Of a DNA stretch of 42,280 nucleotides, positions 41,284 through 42,280 are shown one piece after another. Position 1 is the first letter of the stretch; each line of letters opens with the position of its first letter. The stretch lies in assembly GCA_949290055.1 (NCBI GenBank), contig CASEQJ010000029.1, positions 1-42,280 on the forward strand. The letters run 5' to 3'. The notes under the pieces are model-generated. The model was given only the letters and a program-made list of their open reading frames with translations. It was not told where the DNA came from and made no database searches. Source of the stretch: an uncultured Olsenella sp. GTDB lineage: Bacteria > Actinomycetota > Coriobacteriia > Coriobacteriales > Atopobiaceae. Position numbers and translations under genes: made by a program.

Positions 41284-42280
41284 TTACGCGTACACGTCAA
41301 TCCCAACCATCGTGACGTTACCAAAGTCGTCGCCGCCCATGAGGCTGACCTGGGCATAGCCGTCGTTACCCATGAACGTGATCGAATCCGAGTCGACAAA
41401 CAGGACGTCACCGAAGTAGTCCGCCGTATCTCCCGCGTCCTCGGGCAGGCCAAACTCGCTGAGGGCACTCGAGAGAATGTCGTCGTCACTGGCGGAGACC
41501 CTCTCCCCCACCGGGAGCCCCATGGAGTCAAAGATCGCGCTGGCCGCAGTGGCGAAGTCCGGCGCCTCGACCGGCGACCTGAACTCGACCGTCACACCAG
41601 TGACCTTGGCGTCTTCCGCCAAGTCGTCAAGCGAGGCGACCACGTCGTCGGCATAGCCGTCCTCGTCCCACGTGACCGGTGTCGAGCCGAGCTCAACCTG
41701 CACGGAGACCTCGAACTCGTCGTCCGTGCTCTCGATCGGCACGGCGCCGGAATACGCACCGGCAAAGGTTATGCTCGCGTAGGGCTCCATGTACTCGCTG
41801 CCGTCGCTCGCCCAGGACCCGCTGAGCTCGAGGCCGCTGCTCTGCAGGAAGTCCTCGACCTCGGACGGGGTGCCCTCGTAGCACGCGAGGTCAAAAATAG
41901 TGCCCGTGAGGTCGCCGCCCGCGACGGCGCCGGAGCCGGAGTCGGAACCGTCCGCGCCGCCAAGCCCCTCGCCAAAGCCCTCGATCTGCGCGCCGTCACC
42001 GGAAGAATCCTCGATCGCGACGGACCCACGCCCCTCGTCGCCGGAGGACGTGCCGGTCATGGAGACGACAACCGTCACGAGAAGCGCAATGACCGCAAGC
42101 GCGCCCACCACGATTCCCACGATCGCGCCGGTCCCGAGCGACTTCTTCGTCTTGCCGCTCTCCTGGACGGGCCCCTGTGCGGAGTAGTCCGGCCAGTTCT
42201 GGGGCGGCTCCTCGACGGTAATGGGAGGGGCGGGAATGTCGGAGTTCGGCTCAGGCGCGGGCGCGGGGGCCGGCGCGGGT
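41284..42280 (-). CDS. membrane-anchored protein of unknown function (partial)
   Basis: The 3' part of a gene whose start is beyond the right edge; 331 codons are visible. The frame reads from a Pro/Ala-rich cytoplasmic stretch (PAPAPAPEPNSD) through a basic KTKKSLG segment into one membrane helix at about visible residues 50-73 (AIVGIVVGALAVIALLVTVV). It then runs to an acidic Gly/Ser/Asp-rich linker and an extracytoplasmic domain of ~200 residues. That domain shows two similar halves rich in beta-type residues (EVEDFLQSSGLELSGSW; YADDVVASLDDLAED). I do not recognise the family. The GTG at 42120 opens only the membrane segment and is not a credible start. Confidence 0.75.
   Translation of the reverse strand, partial: PAPAPAPAPEPNSDIPAPPITVEEPPQNWPDYSAQGPVQESGKTKKSLGTGAIVGIVVGALAVIALLVTVVVSMTGTSSGDEGRGSVAIEDSSGDGAQIEGFGEGLGGADGSDSGSGAVAGGDLTGTIFDLACYEGTPSEVEDFLQSSGLELSGSWASDGSEYMEPYASITFAGAYSGAVPIESTDDEFEVSVQVELGSTPVTWDEDGYADDVVASLDDLAEDAKVTGVTVEFRSPVEAPDFATAASAIFDSMGLPVGERVSASDDDILSSALSEFGLPEDAGDTADYFGDVLFVDSDSITFMGNDGYAQVSLMGGDDFGNVTMVGIDVYA

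Noticed and set aside
41284..42120. Complete 278-residue gene starting with GTG at 42120
   Set aside because: The frame continues upstream without a stop through a basic, then Pro/Ala-rich segment to the window edge, and the GTG lies inside the membrane helix without a ribosome-binding site. The gene is treated as truncated.

Overview
This 42.3 kb window comes from a GC-rich, gene-dense bacterial chromosome, most likely an actinobacterium of class Coriobacteriia (Olsenella/Atopobium/Collinsella relatives). The reasons are the strong G/C third-position bias, Tat-type lipoprotein binding proteins, a phosphoketolase-based pentose route, and a SigI/RsgI pair next to actinobacterial-style housekeeping genes. 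No rRNA or tRNA gene was seen, so the genus is inference. About 32 protein genes are supported.

Region 1 (1-17.1 kb, all on the minus strand) is an L-arabinose/pentose regulon. A CUT2 sugar ABC transporter (binding protein, permease, ATPase, permease) reads straight into araA, a ribulokinase and araD. A separately promoted phosphoketolase gene (xfp) follows. Together they convert L-arabinose to xylulose-5-phosphate and then to acetyl-phosphate plus glyceraldehyde-3-phosphate. Upstream lies a second CUT2 transporter of the YtfQ-YtfR-YtfT-YjfF (furanose) type. The two transporter operons share an upstream module of five short direct repeats with identical spacing. xfp and the first transporter share a TAAACGTTTW motif.

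Region 2 (17.1-24.5 kb) holds coaX, an OPT-family transporter, a fructosamine-kinase-family gene, engB/ysxC, mntP and a polar amino-acid ABC transporter. Region 3 (24.5-32.5 kb) holds a 1225-residue FtsX-type permease with a long coiled coil, its ATPase and a divergent TetR regulator, then degV, a MarR regulator and a DUF2974 hydrolase-like gene.

Region 4 (32.5-35.1 kb) is the most unusual part. It is a sigI-rsgI operon followed by a lipoprotein gene. RsgI and the lipoprotein share an extracytoplasmic domain with an Asn-Pro motif, and both end in a long Asp/Trp-rich acidic tail. A matching promoter-like pair (GACCCC, 19 bp, CGCAWTC) precedes sigI and the lipoprotein gene, suggesting a self-regulating SigI circuit with an acidic, possibly cation-binding, sensor.

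Region 5 (35.2-42.3 kb) has recQ, thpR, an SOS-type Y-family polymerase with a YolD-like partner and a LexA-like box, an XRE-HTH domain fused in frame to an AlaA-type aminotransferase behind a cluster of GTTCAAWTTGAAC sites, and a membrane protein truncated by the window edge.

Intergenic DNA carries several repeat families: a 31-bp perfect palindrome (3 copies), a 22-bp repeat (4 copies around one divergent promoter region), and a ~198-bp element bounded by inverted repeats (2 copies, each between convergent genes). Strong hairpins sit at every binding-protein/permease junction. The two gene-free stretches over 300 bases are 11565-12056 (promoter region, operator, direct-repeat module and terminator) and 20478-20805 (the 22-bp repeats).
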